Below, piece after piece: positions 1 to 9,231 of a stretch of 64,000 nucleotides of DNA. The notes beneath the pieces were generated by a model that saw nothing but the letters and a program-made list of their open reading frames with translations, was not told where the DNA came from and searched no databases. The stretch comes from an uncultured Christensenella sp. (GTDB lineage: Bacteria > Bacillota > Clostridia > Christensenellales > Pumilibacteraceae): positions 119,138 to 183,137 of the forward strand of contig CAJTPT010000004.1 of assembly GCA_910578545.1 (NCBI GenBank), read 5' to 3'. The first letter of the stretch is position 1, and every line of letters starts with the position of its first letter. The position numbers were made by a program, and so were the translations under genes.

Positions 1-163
1 CGGCAACGGCCTTTGCGACAGCCAGACCGAAGTCGGGATAATCGCACGAATCGCATGTGTACGTTCCGAGGTCCTTTACCTCGTGCCCCAACGCGGTAAG
101 CTTATCTATTACTGCGGCTTTCAAAACCAAACCGCCGTGATCGCAACCGATATAAACAGTCAT
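1..163 (-). CDS. rpiB: Ribose-5-phosphate isomerase B, N-terminal part
   Basis: Only the first 54 codons lie in the window; the gene runs off the left edge. It would interconvert ribose 5-phosphate and ribulose 5-phosphate in the cytoplasmic pentose phosphate pathway. The visible part starts MTVYIGCDHGG, the RpiB/LacAB opening with the substrate-binding Asp-His pair, and continues to CDYPDFG, another signature of the family. In Bacillus the same three genes (ywlC, ywlE, ywlF=rpiB) are neighbours in this order, which supports the call. A 355-base gap and a separate promoter set it apart from ywlE here. Confidence 0.9.
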   Translation of the reverse strand, partial: MTVYIGCDHGGLVLKAAVIDKLTALGHEVKDLGTYTCDSCDYPDFGLAVAKAVA

Positions 164-265
164 ATCCGATACCTCAAAGATTAGTATACCACAATCACAG
201 ATTGATTTACGGATTTATTTACCGTTAATTAAGCAATACTATTCTTGCAATATCACATGCTATAT

Positions 266-294
266 ATTATAGCATTCGGAAAAAATTTTTTCAA
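266..294 (-). promoter_or_regulatory. Sigma-A-type promoter for rpiB
   Basis: On the minus strand a TTGAAA box (294-289) and a perfect TATAAT box (271-266) are 17 bases apart, about 100 bases before the rpiB start. An A/T-rich run lies between them. I see nothing else in the 164-518 gap: no ORF with a ribosome binding site and no clear terminator after ywlE. Confidence 0.7.
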
Positions 295-518
295 GCGTTT
301 TTGAATTCTTTCGCAAGAAGAAAGGCTCAAAACATTTATTCTTTTTTGTTTTATCATGAAAATCGCCTATCGTATCATTTGACGCTTCGTCGTAAACTTA
401 TATAAGATATTCTCGCTTGATTGTATCGAGTACTCGCGACTAAGCTTACGGCTCCCCGTCTCAACGTAAATCGATAAATGCGCCAATGTGCGGTAATCCT
501 TAAATATGTTGCGTATGT

Positions 519-989
519 CTACGCGCCGCGTTTTTGCCTAAGCTTTCGGTCGGCTATCTCTAATATCCCATCGAACGCAGTGCGCATTTGCACCGCGCAG
601 TTTACGTACGCCTGCGTGCTAAGCCCGTACGGGTCGACAATCGGCACGCCTATAAGATCGACAAACGAGTATGCGTTGTCGCTGTCGCAACGCAATGCGT
701 GCTCGGCCGTCATGCCGATAATAACGTCGCCGTCGAGCGACATTTGAACGGTAAAGATTTTGGCTTTGCGCTCGGCGTTGTGCTTAACGCCCAGAACGGT
801 CAAAGCCTCGTCCGCCTGTCGCGTCATAATATCGCCCTTTGCCGCTTCCAGCCCCGCACTCGTAACGGTAAAATCGCCGCTACGCTTTTTGCTCTTTAGG
901 TAGTCCTTAAACAAGAATTCCGCCATGGGCGAACGACAGGTGTTGCCCGTGCAAACGAATATAATATTTACTTTAACGTTGTCAGCCAT
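519..989 (-). CDS. ywlE: Low-molecular-weight phosphatase, YwlE-type protein-arginine phosphatase
   Basis: The 156-residue protein has the family P-loop CTGNTCRS at residues 13-20, with the nucleophilic Cys13 and Arg19, and the general-acid Asp-Pro in VDPYG near residue 118. In the characterised YwlE a Thr inside the P-loop selects phosphoarginine over phosphotyrosine; this protein has Thr at the matching place (Thr17), so arginine phosphatase is the better prediction. It would counteract the McsB arginine kinase, which marks proteins for ClpCP. An upstream GAGGGG supports the ATG start. The gene begins 18 bases after ywlC stops and is probably co-transcribed with it. Confidence 0.88.
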   Translation of the reverse strand: MADNVKVNIIFVCTGNTCRSPMAEFLFKDYLKSKKRSGDFTVTSAGLEAAKGDIMTRQADEALTVLGVKHNAERKAKIFTVQMSLDGDVIIGMTAEHALRCDSDNAYSFVDLIGVPIVDPYGLSTQAYVNCAVQMRTAFDGILEIADRKLRQKRGA

Positions 990-1007
990 AATGCAACAAC
1001 CCCTCGA

Positions 1008-1988
1008 TTAGATTATCATGCCGCCGCTAAGCTGAATAAGCCGAGCAATAAGCGACTCGCCTATACCGCTCGGGTCGACGCCCTCGGCGATAATGCTGTC
1101 GTAATGCTGTGCGTCGGCAAGCCGTAGCGAAGCAAACAGATTATGCGCGTACGCGGAGTAGTCCTTGCCGACGGTAAACACCTTGCGCGAGCCGTACTGC
1201 GCGCGATTGCCGTCCAAGCAGAGTATAGCTACCGTCTTGCCTTGCTTAGATACCTCGTCGTACTTGTCGCAAATGTTTTGGATCATGCCGTCGAAGTACG
1301 CCGAAAACATCACCTCGGCGTTGGGCATATATCCGCTAAGCTTTTGCCCCGTTTTGTTTATATGCACTTCGCCGATAATGCTTTTAATGCTTTCAACCGT
1401 CACGCCGCCTGCGCGAACAATTATGGGCGGGTCGGCTGTGCAATCGACGATTGTGGATTCTATGCCTATCTTGGAAGCGCCGCCGTCGAGTATGCACGGG
1501 ATTTGACCGTCGAGGTCGTCCTTGACATGCGCGGCGAGCGTAGGGCTCGCCTTGTCCGAAGTGTTGGCGCTCGGCACGACCACAGGCATTCCAGCAAGCC
1601 CGATAAGCTTTTGCGCAATTTTGTTGTCCGGAATGCGCACCGCTACGCGATCGGCGCCGGCGGTAACGATATCGGGGATTATTTCCGAGCGTTCGAGTAT
1701 GAGCGTGAGCGCACCCGGCATAAACTCGTCTATCAGCTTTTGCGCCTTTTGCGGCACGGCCTTTACGACCTTGTGTATATCGCTCTTTTTGGACACCGCA
1801 ACAATAAGCGGCTTGTCGTACGGTCGGCGCTTGATGTCATATACCTTTTTTACCGCGTCGGAATTAGTCGCTACTGCGCCCAACGCGTACACCGTTTCCG
1901 TGGGGAACGCTATCACCTCGCCCGCCTTTAAGCGCGACGCGCACCGCAAAATATTGACGTCGGTCGGTTGTAAGATTTCGGTATCCAC
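1008..1988 (-). CDS. ywlC: L-threonylcarbamoyladenylate synthase, Sua5/YwlC type
   Basis: The enzyme makes threonylcarbamoyl-AMP from threonine, bicarbonate and ATP, the first step of t6A37 modification of ANN-decoding tRNAs. Residues 10-200 form the YrdC-like domain with FPTETVYALG and the KRRPYDKPL basic motif, followed by the SANTSDKASPT segment. The remaining ~120 residues match the Sua5 C-terminal domain, so at 326 residues this is the long Sua5 form, not the short TsaC. The start codon is GTG, preceded by a weak AGGATGG; no in-frame ATG lies nearby. It heads the ywlC-ywlE pair. Confidence 0.93.
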   Translation of the reverse strand: MDTEILQPTDVNILRCASRLKAGEVIAFPTETVYALGAVATNSDAVKKVYDIKRRPYDKPLIVAVSKKSDIHKVVKAVPQKAQKLIDEFMPGALTLILERSEIIPDIVTAGADRVAVRIPDNKIAQKLIGLAGMPVVVPSANTSDKASPTLAAHVKDDLDGQIPCILDGGASKIGIESTIVDCTADPPIIVRAGGVTVESIKSIIGEVHINKTGQKLSGYMPNAEVMFSAYFDGMIQNICDKYDEVSKQGKTVAILCLDGNRAQYGSRKVFTVGKDYSAYAHNLFASLRLADAQHYDSIIAEGVDPSGIGESLIARLIQLSGGMII

Positions 1989-2185
1989 TGTTTATCCATC
2001 CTGTGTTATCTTCTTTACGGGGCAGAATCGCAAGGATAGACGCGCGAAACAATTTGCAGTCGTACCATTATGCGGTATGTAAAACGACGCTTCGCGCGTA
2101 TAGACCGCGAGTGTGCCCGTAAAAATGTATCTATTGGGGTTAAACACCCGTTTAATCATAACACATTTTGTCAAAAATTACAAGC

Positions 2186-2926
2186 ATGAAAAGCAAGTTT
2201 GCCAAATTTATAGACGCCACCTTGGGCTCGACCCTTATCTTTATCGCGGCAACCGCGGTGCTAAGATACTACACTACCATCGATATCGCGCTGTTTTGCG
2301 CGGGTTCCGTAACCGCCTGCGCAATCCTGTTGATAAAGCTTAAGCCAAAAAAACAAACGAACGACAAGCTCGAGCCTGTCGCCGCCGACATGTTTTTCGA
2401 GTTCACGTTTATGTCGCCCGACGCGCCCGCCAAGCTACTGTATACCGCGCTCAAGCAAAGGTATGACGGCGCGACTCGGCACGGCGGCGGCGTGTTTGTA
2501 AACGGTATAGCGGCGTACTGTCTGTTTTCGGAAAATGCCGACGCCGCTATGACCGCGCGGCTTATAGCCAAGGCAAAGCACTACGGCGCACACACCCTTT
2601 TGTTACTCTGCAAATCACCGCCGGATTACCCGCAGATAACGGGAATAACCGTAAAGCCGATATGCGGCAACGACGTGTATAGACTTTTCGGTTCGCTCGG
2701 CGCGCTGCCGCCGCGCAAGTATGCGGACAGCCGACAAAAAGCGCCAAAGGCGTTTGCGGGCGCACTCGGCAAGGACAAGATAGTGCGGTACTTTATTCTC
2801 GCAGCGTCGCTCGGCTTTATGTCGTGGCTGACAAGATCCGTAATAGCGTTTGTGTGCTCTATTGCCTGTGCCGCACTCGGTCTGACCGCGTTGACGTTGT
2901 TGGCGGTTAAGAGAATTAAAAATTGA
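2186..2926 (+). CDS. Small four-span membrane protein of unknown function
   Basis: I do not recognise a family. With the ATG at 2186 the protein has 246 residues; an in-frame TTG at 2168 would add six. Hydrophobic segments lie near residues 8-28, 32-52 and two at 203-243, enclosing a soluble ~140-residue middle domain. That domain alternates helices and strands (for example HTLLLLCKSP and ITGITVKPICG) and could face the cytoplasm, but it shows no catalytic motif I can identify. The gene diverges from ywlC, and a palindromic repeat follows it at 2983. Base composition and codon use fit the neighbours, so it is probably expressed. Confidence 0.72.
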   Translation: MKSKFAKFIDATLGSTLIFIAATAVLRYYTTIDIALFCAGSVTACAILLIKLKPKKQTNDKLEPVAADMFFEFTFMSPDAPAKLLYTALKQRYDGATRHGGGVFVNGIAAYCLFSENADAAMTARLIAKAKHYGAHTLLLLCKSPPDYPQITGITVKPICGNDVYRLFGSLGALPPRKYADSRQKAPKAFAGALGKDKIVRYFILAASLGFMSWLTRSVIAFVCSIACAALGLTALTLLAVKRIKN

Positions 2927-2982
2927 CGGACTGCGCTTCGCGCCTTTATTTTAATTATTCACTCTCACTTCTTACCTTATCT

Positions 2983-3142
2983 GTTGTCCCCCTTGGGGGA
3001 AACGTCACGAGCTTGCGAGTGACAAAGGGATTGTGACTTATATGTTTTACGGCAATGTCCGATAAGAACCGTTAATTAAACTTTTCTATAACCCCTTTTG
3101 ACGGCTCGTTCCTCGCCGCCACTTTCCCCCACGGGGGACAAC
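2983..3142 (+). repeat. Palindromic intergenic repeat, full copy 1
   Basis: The unit begins GTTGTCCCCC and ends GGGGGACAAC, so its ends are exact inverted repeats, and the inner arms (about 45-50 bases each) are imperfectly complementary around a ~55-base centre. Similar copies lie at 61556, 61734 and 62441, with a partial copy at 63957. It contains no ORF. The rest of the gap 2927-3293 holds the terminator at 3154-3190 and otherwise AT-rich sequence. Confidence 0.85.
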
Positions 3143-3153
3143 AAAAATAAGAA

Positions 3154-3190
3154 CAAAAATCAAACCGACCGTATAAACGATCGGTTTGAT
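3154..3190 (-). terminator. Rho-independent terminator of the SipW-type surface unit
   Basis: ATCAAACCGA and its complement TCGGTTTGAT form a strong stem; on the minus strand a T-rich tract follows. It lies about 100 bases after the stop of the last surface gene. Confidence 0.7.
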
Positions 3191-3293
3191 GTTTGTTTTG
3201 CGCGCGCAGGGAACGCATAATCGCATTTACGCTGTTACGCCTATCGGCGCAAACAAGCATTTATTCAGTTGTGATTTTCAGTATGTATAGTAA

Positions 3294-3776
3294 TTAAGCA
3301 GTCGCGTCAGCCGCCGCAAAGGAATAAGTAATTGTAAACGTTTTTTTCATGTCACCTTCATCGCTGGAAGCCAAGCGGAAGCTGTACACCGTATCAGCAG
3401 TTACTTCGACGGCAGCGGCAGTAAACGCTGTCCACGCAGTTTCGCCGGCTTTTTGATATTCAATAAGAGTAGCGGCATCTCCGGTCGCCGTCATGGATAT
3501 TTTTCCGGCAAGATCGCAAGACGCCGAAATGGTAAATCCTTTCGTCATCGTGCTTGCATCCCACTGTTGAACTTGATCGTAAGGAACAAGTTTTTTGGTA
3601 TCCAAATCGCCGGTCTGTGTAAGCGTAATCGAGCCTGTTGTAGTAATATTACCTAAAGTACCATTAACTGTTTGGTCTGTAACTGTCGATTCCCATGCCG
3701 CGAACGATACAGCGCCGATACCTGCGATAGCCGCTACCGAAGCCGCTATGATTAAGGATTTTACTGTCTTTTTCAT
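3294..3776 (-). CDS. Small secreted protein with SipW-type signal peptide
   Basis: The 160-residue protein begins with a Lys-rich n-region, a hydrophobic stretch (LIIAASVAAIAGIGAVSFA) and then AWES, the arrangement of SipW-dependent signals of the TasA/camelysin group. The mature part is Thr-rich and predicted mostly beta (NITTTGSITLTQTGDL), with no anchor or sorting motif. It is a paralogue of the product at 4110-4625: the first 26 residues are almost identical. Its likely role is an extracellular or fibre-forming surface protein, by analogy only. An AGGAG lies 11 bases before the ATG. A SipW-like peptidase gene is not in this window. Confidence 0.78.
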   Translation of the reverse strand: MKKTVKSLIIAASVAAIAGIGAVSFAAWESTVTDQTVNGTLGNITTTGSITLTQTGDLDTKKLVPYDQVQQWDASTMTKGFTISASCDLAGKISMTATGDAATLIEYQKAGETAWTAFTAAAVEVTADTVYSFRLASSDEGDMKKTFTITYSFAAADATA

Positions 3777-4009
3777 GTTTTTGTTTTCTCCTTTAAAGAA
3801 ATGAATTTTTGATTTTTATTTTAACATTCCCGATACCCTGCTATCGAAAACGGTTAAACAAATTAAGAATTTGGGATGATTGACCGCTTTGCGGTGAATT
3901 TATTGATTGTTAGTCTGTTTCTCGGATCGATCGACAAACTCTAAATGATGTGCGTATATACAGACAACTCCATACCATCACTCCGAGCGTAGCCGAGGGG
4001 CCACGGCGA

Positions 4010-4101
4010 ACCGCCGCATTGTTGTTTTGTCTTTATCTCTTATTCGGCAAGTCCGTCAAAAGAACGGCACGGGCTTGCAAAGTGACAAACGAGATAAAAT
4101 A
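4010..4101. repeat. Degenerate relative of the palindromic repeat
   Basis: The gap 3777-4109 contains no gene. Near its end the sequence CACGGGCTTGC followed by GTGACAAAC resembles the left arm of the full repeats (CACGAGCTTGC then GTGACAAAG). It sits within an interrupted inverted repeat bounded by TTTATCTC and GAGATAAA. It may be an eroded copy and may also act as a transcript-end hairpin for the gene at 4110. Confidence 0.4.
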
Positions 4102-4109
4102 ATGATATA

Positions 4110-4625
4110 TTATTCAGCCGAGAAAGTCAAGGTAATACTTGCTTTCATGGCGTCGGTGCCGGTTGCAACCATGTAAACGTAAACGGTATCGTCAGTAAGT
4201 CCGGAAAGCGTTACGGCTGTTGCGCTCAACTTGTTGCCCTCGACGGCGCCGGTGCTTTTTGTAGGTAAAGAAGCCGACCAATACAATGCGGCAGAAGTTT
4301 TGGTATCAAGTACACCCGCCAATTTATATACGGCAGGATCGTCGCCCGTCACGTCGGAAGACAACGTAAACTCCCAATACGTGAGATAAGAGTCGCCCTC
4401 CTTTTGATTTTGGTCGACGGGGAATAAAGCGTTCATAGCTTCCGCGGTTCCACTCGCCGTAGAAGGCGTAACGGTCAAGTTTCCAATAGTTCTGATAACA
4501 CCAGTCGAACCATTTATAATGACCGGCTCAGCCGTTCCCTGCCAGTACGCAAACGAAACTGCGCCTATGCCGACTACTGCGGCTACCGATGCCGCGATGA
4601 TAAGTCCTTTTACTGTCTTATTCAA
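4110..4625 (-). CDS. Small secreted protein with SipW-type signal peptide, paralogue
   Basis: This 171-residue protein opens MNKTVKGLIIAASVAAVVG and continues GIGAVSFAYWQG, the same SipW-type signal as its neighbour at 3294. The mature chain is Ser/Thr-rich and beta-prone (VIRTIGNLTVTPSTASG) and carries no transmembrane anchor or LPXTG motif. The start codon is TTG, chosen because AGGAG lies 10 bases before it and the signal peptide begins there. With the 1400-residue gene upstream it probably forms one transcript driven by the promoter at 9002-9030. Function is unknown; a biofilm-matrix or surface-fibre subunit is a guess from the signal class. Confidence 0.78.
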   Translation of the reverse strand: MNKTVKGLIIAASVAAVVGIGAVSFAYWQGTAEPVIINGSTGVIRTIGNLTVTPSTASGTAEAMNALFPVDQNQKEGDSYLTYWEFTLSSDVTGDDPAVYKLAGVLDTKTSAALYWSASLPTKSTGAVEGNKLSATAVTLSGLTDDTVYVYMVATGTDAMKASITLTFSAE

Positions 4626-4759
4626 GATTTGTTTTCTCCTTTCAGAAAATAATTTTTTTGTTTTTTTATTTTACCTGACGCCGTTGCGCCAATTAAAACC
4701 GTTATGGAATTAGCGTTATTCGGTTGTTTACCGTCTACTCGCCTGACGAATGGAACGGA

Positions 4760-7700
4760 TTAAACCGTCGTAGCATAACCGGTGCCGTCGTATCTCTTTA
4801 CGGTAGGCGACCAAGTCAAATCCCACCAATCCCAATGGTCCAGATAATCGGGCTCTATCATATATGAGTACCCGTTTGTCAATATAGATCCTGTAATTTT
4901 ATCGGATTTCCAAGTATTGTTCACACTGTTAGGTGAAGTAAATTTAACCTCGATACTCGTTAATGATATTGTAGTCACATCGTAATAGAAAACAGTGCTG
5001 GATGTGGATGTATCTTTTCTAATCTCAATCATGTTATATTCTGTTCCGTCATTAATCTTGATCTTAGGGCGTCTACTCATCATTGCTTGATTATTAATTA
5101 TATCGTATTGAGAGAATAAGACACGCCTGAAATCAATATCGGACGGAAACATTCCGCTTGTTCCTTTCTTAAACTCGTCGACGTAGAACGTCTTGGAATC
5201 GCCTATAATCATGTTTGCGGCGCTGCCTACGGATGAACCGCCATTGCCGTACCAAGTTACAGACTCACCCACTGTATCGGGAACATAGACTATCTTGTAC
5301 TCGCCGCGCGGAAGCACGTACTTAAGCGTTATGGAGAATACACCTTCCACGTTAGTCGCCGTCATTCTGGTAGTTTCGTAGAACTTCCAACCCGTCGGCT
5401 GACCGACAACGTACCAACCGCCCTTATCGGGTATTGCTACTTTATTGTTCACAACAACTTCTTGATCAAGCTGATCGATTATATCTCCGCCGTAGAACTC
5501 GATATTGACATAGTTCCCGAAAGAGGTGGAACCGCTATTTTGGAATCTGTGCGCACCGATCTTGAATGCGCCGTAGCAGGAATCGTCCGCCGCGTCCGCA
5601 ATCGTGTATGTATCGCTGTTGGCGGTGTGGTCAACGCGCTGATTGTCTTCTTCAAAGTCCGTCAACGCTTTACCGTCGTAATAAACCTTGATAATAAGCG
5701 TGCCGGCAGAGAACTCGCCGTTACGAGTATCGATATACGTATACGATTCATCTTCCGTATCTCCGCCGTGCGTACCCGACGCTTTGTCAAAGGCGTACAT
5801 TATGCTGTTAATGCTGTACGACGCGCCCGTCCATTTGGCGTAAAGATCTATATTTCCGGTCAAGTTTTGGCTAAAATCGGTGTACGGCGTCGTGCATGAA
5901 GCTTCTTTATACCAGCCGCCGAAATCATGTCCCGTAAGCGTAGGATCGGTCGGTTCGGTAGCTTGGGTCGCATACACTCCGCCATCCGGTGCGTCGTCGT
6001 AATTGTAGTGGAACGTTATTTTGTAATTCGGCTTTTCCCAGGTCGCTTTCAACGCGGTATCTTTACCAAACGATATCGTTCCGAGCTCGGCTTGCGTTAT
6101 CTCGTTTCCGTCTACGTCTACCCAGCAAACAAACTCAAAGCCGTCTTTTGCCGCTACGGGGATATCAGCCGCCGCAATATGTCCGTCGGGGCCTGTCGTT
6201 ACCGTGTTACTATTATCGGCAGGTTCGTTTGTCTGCCAATATCCGCCGTCAAGGTCAAACGTGATCTTATATTCCTGACCTATCCACTTGACGTAAAGAG
6301 TCATGTCGTCGAGTACGGGATCGCCGTCATAATCCACGGCATTACCCTCGCTGTCAATGTAATACCAACCGCCGAACACTTTGCTCGGGTCGGGAGAAGT
6401 AATATCTTTTTCCAGAGGCGCTTTACCCCGCGCGAAGTCTACCATGTTGCCGAAGCGAACAAGCTGTTTGGTAGGAACGCCGTCGGCAAACGTTCCGCCT
6501 GCCGCGTCAAAATTGACGGTAATCATTTCGCCGACGATTTCGGCTTTTGATATGTAAAGAGTGTCTATTACAAAGTTATAATAGGGGATACTTATGGTGC
6601 CGTCGGCGTATTTATCCACAACAGCGCCGTCGGACATCCGCATAAATTTTCCGTTCTCGTTAGTAATGTATCCGACATAACGGAACGAATACTCGCCGGA
6701 TTTCGGAACGACAAAGTTAAGGTCGTTATCGTAGTAGTAACCCTGTTCTTCAAACAAATTCTTAGGCGACGCATGTATATTTTCTGGCAGGAAGTACGTC
6801 GTGGGGCGCTGAATCCTCTTACTGATATCTTCGTTTCCGAGGTCGCCGCGCTCACCCGACCAGTCAAGCATGCACAGCTTAACCTTCGATCCGGCAGTAA
6901 GGTTGATCGTAAGCGTGACATCAACCTCTTCCTTGGTGTACCGCGCCCACATGGGATAACCGTTTTCGTCCGTACCGTTTACATCGCTGTAATCGACTAT
7001 ACAATATTTAAAGTTGCCGAGCTCGCCGTTATTGAATTTTTTAATCCGATCGGCCCTGTCGGCGATGTCATTCCACTCGGTATCGCTGTTTTTATCGTAA
7101 AGCTTGAATTGCTCGGGCGCGGTTTCGGTCGCGTCAGCCGTTTTTACCGCCCTCAAACCCAAGGCGTTCAACTCAGTGGTTTGATCGTAAACCACAGTAC
7201 CGTTACTCGCAGTGAACTTTGTCGTTCTGGTCGGGTTCCACATCCAAACCGAGTTGATAAGACCGCCGAGATAGTAGCCCCACTCTTCGCCGAAGCCTTC
7301 CTTGTAGCGATCCCAACTGTTGGTGTTATTTACGCTTGCGGTAAGCGTAAATTCCGCCGGCATTGTCGTTTCGATACTCAAATCAAGCGCAAAATACTGC
7401 TGTTTTCTATCGGCAAAGTACAGTATTACATACATACCGTCGTCATAATGCGGTATCATATTGGCGGTGTTCTTACCCTGCGAGTCAACATCGTCAAATT
7501 CGGCATGTATGTCGCCGTGGCCTATATCGGAAAGATATACGGGATTAGATAAATCGTAATTGTATACGCGCGGCGCGGGGTCGATATTCCCGCTTAACGG
7601 TTTGCCGAATTCGTCAGTATCTCTGCGCGTAAGCGTTATCGAGCTTACGGGAATTGTCGAAAGGTCGGCTCCATTCTTCCCCTCAATCTTGAATTCCAAA

Positions 7701-8962
7701 AAAGCAATGGAATTGTCGTCCGAAACGCCGTCGACGTTAGGACGGGATACGCATATGTAGTTGTGATATTCGTACGCAGTAACGCCGTCGACCGTTTTGG
7801 ATTGCATTTTAGCGTCCATTACGCGAACGGTCTTAACCTCGGTATTTGGCTTTAACGTGCCGAACACGGTCGCACCGTGGCACGCGGGCTCAACTTTCGT
7901 TCTGCTGTCGGCAGGATTGTCACCGCTCGAGCCGTCGGCAGGCGTTCCGGTAACCGAATCGATATATTGTCTTAATCTACTCTCGCTAAATGAATCACCA
8001 TAAGAAAAATTATCCCAATGTACATTGCCGTTTGTATTTATAGTATACGTATAATTCGGTTGCAACTGTTTATCGAAGTAAGTTTTATAAAACAAGTCGC
8101 CTGCGCCGGTGTGCTTATTGGCATTTGAATCATAGTCGCTGTCGTCGGTGTAAAGGATAATTTGATCGACATTCGCATACGAAAAACCAAGCTCTGCCGT
8201 ATTGCAATCCTTTATATTTTGACCTGCCGTATAGACGACGTCCGCACCCGTGCTCATTTTTAAACCGGGTTTATCGGTGCCATCGCCGTTACCGTTAACG
8301 ATATAAAAATACGTATTTCCGCCGTTAATGGCGGTTCCCATTTCAAACACAACGGTAGCGTCGGTAAACTTAACTTTAACCGAACTTTTAGACGTATCGC
8401 GTTCCGGCGTAACGACGGTAGGCGTTTCGGTATTGCCGGCGGGCTTACCGATATAATTTACCCAGAACGAACGATCGCCGAACACGTAAAAGAAGTCGTA
8501 AAAGCCCTCGGAATGCACGGTGTACTTCCCGCCCGAGAGTGTAAGGTTATTTGTAGGTCCGTCACCGCAAGTCGATTCGCCGCCGTTATGCTTGGATATA
8601 TCCTCAGGCGTCGTGCCGTTATAAACGGCAACCGTATCGCCCTCGTACAGGTACAAAGATTCGAGTTTCTTTTCGGTATAATTGTGGTCTATAAGCAGGT
8701 AATAGTCCGAAATAGGCGTATCGCGACGTGGAACCTGTATGTAGTACTTGCCATTAGCAAGCGGCGGAGCGCTTACGCCGTCTTCCGTAATATACTGCGG
8801 GTACTCGACGTAGAACAGTCCGGACTCGCCGTCGACCTTGGCGGCGGCGTTTTCATTGGCGGGATTCCAAAAAGCAAACGATACGGAAAAAGCCGCGATA
8901 CTTAAAAGCACCGCACAAGCTATCGCAATAATCAAAAACCGTATGCGACGGACCTGCTGCAT
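4760..8962 (-). CDS. Large secreted multidomain surface protein with InlB-type repeats
   Basis: The 1400-residue protein begins with a membrane-targeting segment (residues 9-30) that ends SFAFWNPA, again the SipW-type pattern. Residues ~30-810 are beta-rich extracellular modules of no family I recognise. Residues ~815-1045 carry three InlB B-repeat-like (Listeria-Bacteroides) units with the hallmarks VNFDAAGGTF, ITFDLDGGYW, GGWYKEA and LYAKWTG. Around residues 1175-1235 a stretch starting GWYVVGQPTGW looks like a starch-binding or CBM-like beta sandwich. There is no LPXTG or C-terminal anchor. It is the first gene of a unit with the two small SipW-type proteins and likely acts in adhesion or matrix formation. 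GAGGG lies close to the ATG. Confidence 0.85.
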   Translation of the reverse strand: MQQVRRIRFLIIAIACAVLLSIAAFSVSFAFWNPANENAAAKVDGESGLFYVEYPQYITEDGVSAPPLANGKYYIQVPRRDTPISDYYLLIDHNYTEKKLESLYLYEGDTVAVYNGTTPEDISKHNGGESTCGDGPTNNLTLSGGKYTVHSEGFYDFFYVFGDRSFWVNYIGKPAGNTETPTVVTPERDTSKSSVKVKFTDATVVFEMGTAINGGNTYFYIVNGNGDGTDKPGLKMSTGADVVYTAGQNIKDCNTAELGFSYANVDQIILYTDDSDYDSNANKHTGAGDLFYKTYFDKQLQPNYTYTINTNGNVHWDNFSYGDSFSESRLRQYIDSVTGTPADGSSGDNPADSRTKVEPACHGATVFGTLKPNTEVKTVRVMDAKMQSKTVDGVTAYEYHNYICVSRPNVDGVSDDNSIAFLEFKIEGKNGADLSTIPVSSITLTRRDTDEFGKPLSGNIDPAPRVYNYDLSNPVYLSDIGHGDIHAEFDDVDSQGKNTANMIPHYDDGMYVILYFADRKQQYFALDLSIETTMPAEFTLTASVNNTNSWDRYKEGFGEEWGYYLGGLINSVWMWNPTRTTKFTASNGTVVYDQTTELNALGLRAVKTADATETAPEQFKLYDKNSDTEWNDIADRADRIKKFNNGELGNFKYCIVDYSDVNGTDENGYPMWARYTKEEVDVTLTINLTAGSKVKLCMLDWSGERGDLGNEDISKRIQRPTTYFLPENIHASPKNLFEEQGYYYDNDLNFVVPKSGEYSFRYVGYITNENGKFMRMSDGAVVDKYADGTISIPYYNFVIDTLYISKAEIVGEMITVNFDAAGGTFADGVPTKQLVRFGNMVDFARGKAPLEKDITSPDPSKVFGGWYYIDSEGNAVDYDGDPVLDDMTLYVKWIGQEYKITFDLDGGYWQTNEPADNSNTVTTGPDGHIAAADIPVAAKDGFEFVCWVDVDGNEITQAELGTISFGKDTALKATWEKPNYKITFHYNYDDAPDGGVYATQATEPTDPTLTGHDFGGWYKEASCTTPYTDFSQNLTGNIDLYAKWTGASYSINSIMYAFDKASGTHGGDTEDESYTYIDTRNGEFSAGTLIIKVYYDGKALTDFEEDNQRVDHTANSDTYTIADAADDSCYGAFKIGAHRFQNSGSTSFGNYVNIEFYGGDIIDQLDQEVVVNNKVAIPDKGGWYVVGQPTGWKFYETTRMTATNVEGVFSITLKYVLPRGEYKIVYVPDTVGESVTWYGNGGSSVGSAANMIIGDSKTFYVDEFKKGTSGMFPSDIDFRRVLFSQYDIINNQAMMSRRPKIKINDGTEYNMIEIRKDTSTSSTVFYYDVTTISLTSIEVKFTSPNSVNNTWKSDKITGSILTNGYSYMIEPDYLDHWDWWDLTWSPTVKRYDGTGYATTV

Positions 8963-9001
8963 TTCCCTCTATTTTGCTCCCTTGTTCGTTTATGCTTAAC
9001 C

Positions 9002-9030
9002 ATTATATCAAACAAGTTGCCGCATGTCAA
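9002..9030 (-). promoter_or_regulatory. Strong promoter for the SipW-type surface unit
   Basis: Perfect TTGACA (9030-9025) and TATAAT (9007-9002) are separated by 17 bases, about 40 bases upstream of the 1400-residue gene. The gaps to the two following genes are 134 and 333 bases without obvious promoters, so they may depend on this one. Confidence 0.78.
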
Positions 9031-9190
9031 TACCTATCCGAAAAATTTTTTGATATGGTATTTATTTGTTTGTGAATTAAGTATATGCGGACAAAAATGC
9101 ACTTGTGCCGCTACGCCTATATCCCTAATTCGACCGCCGTATACGCATCGAAGGCATTTGGACAAAGGACCAACCGGCTATTTTCGCACA

Positions 9191-9223
9191 AAAAAAAGAC
9201 GACTGATTTCTCAATCGTCTTTT
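9191..9223 (-). terminator. Terminator of the 23S-tRNA-5S unit
   Basis: On the minus strand AAAAGACGATTGA and TCAGTCGTCTTTT form a stem followed by a T run, directly after the 5S gene. Confidence 0.85.
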
Positions 9224-9231
9224 AAGTGAAA

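Noticed and set aside
2983..3142. Palindromic repeats as ordinary transcription terminators
   Set aside because: The arms lack a T run at the stem base and the units are ~155 bases long, duplicated with their flanks; terminators in this genome are short and separate.
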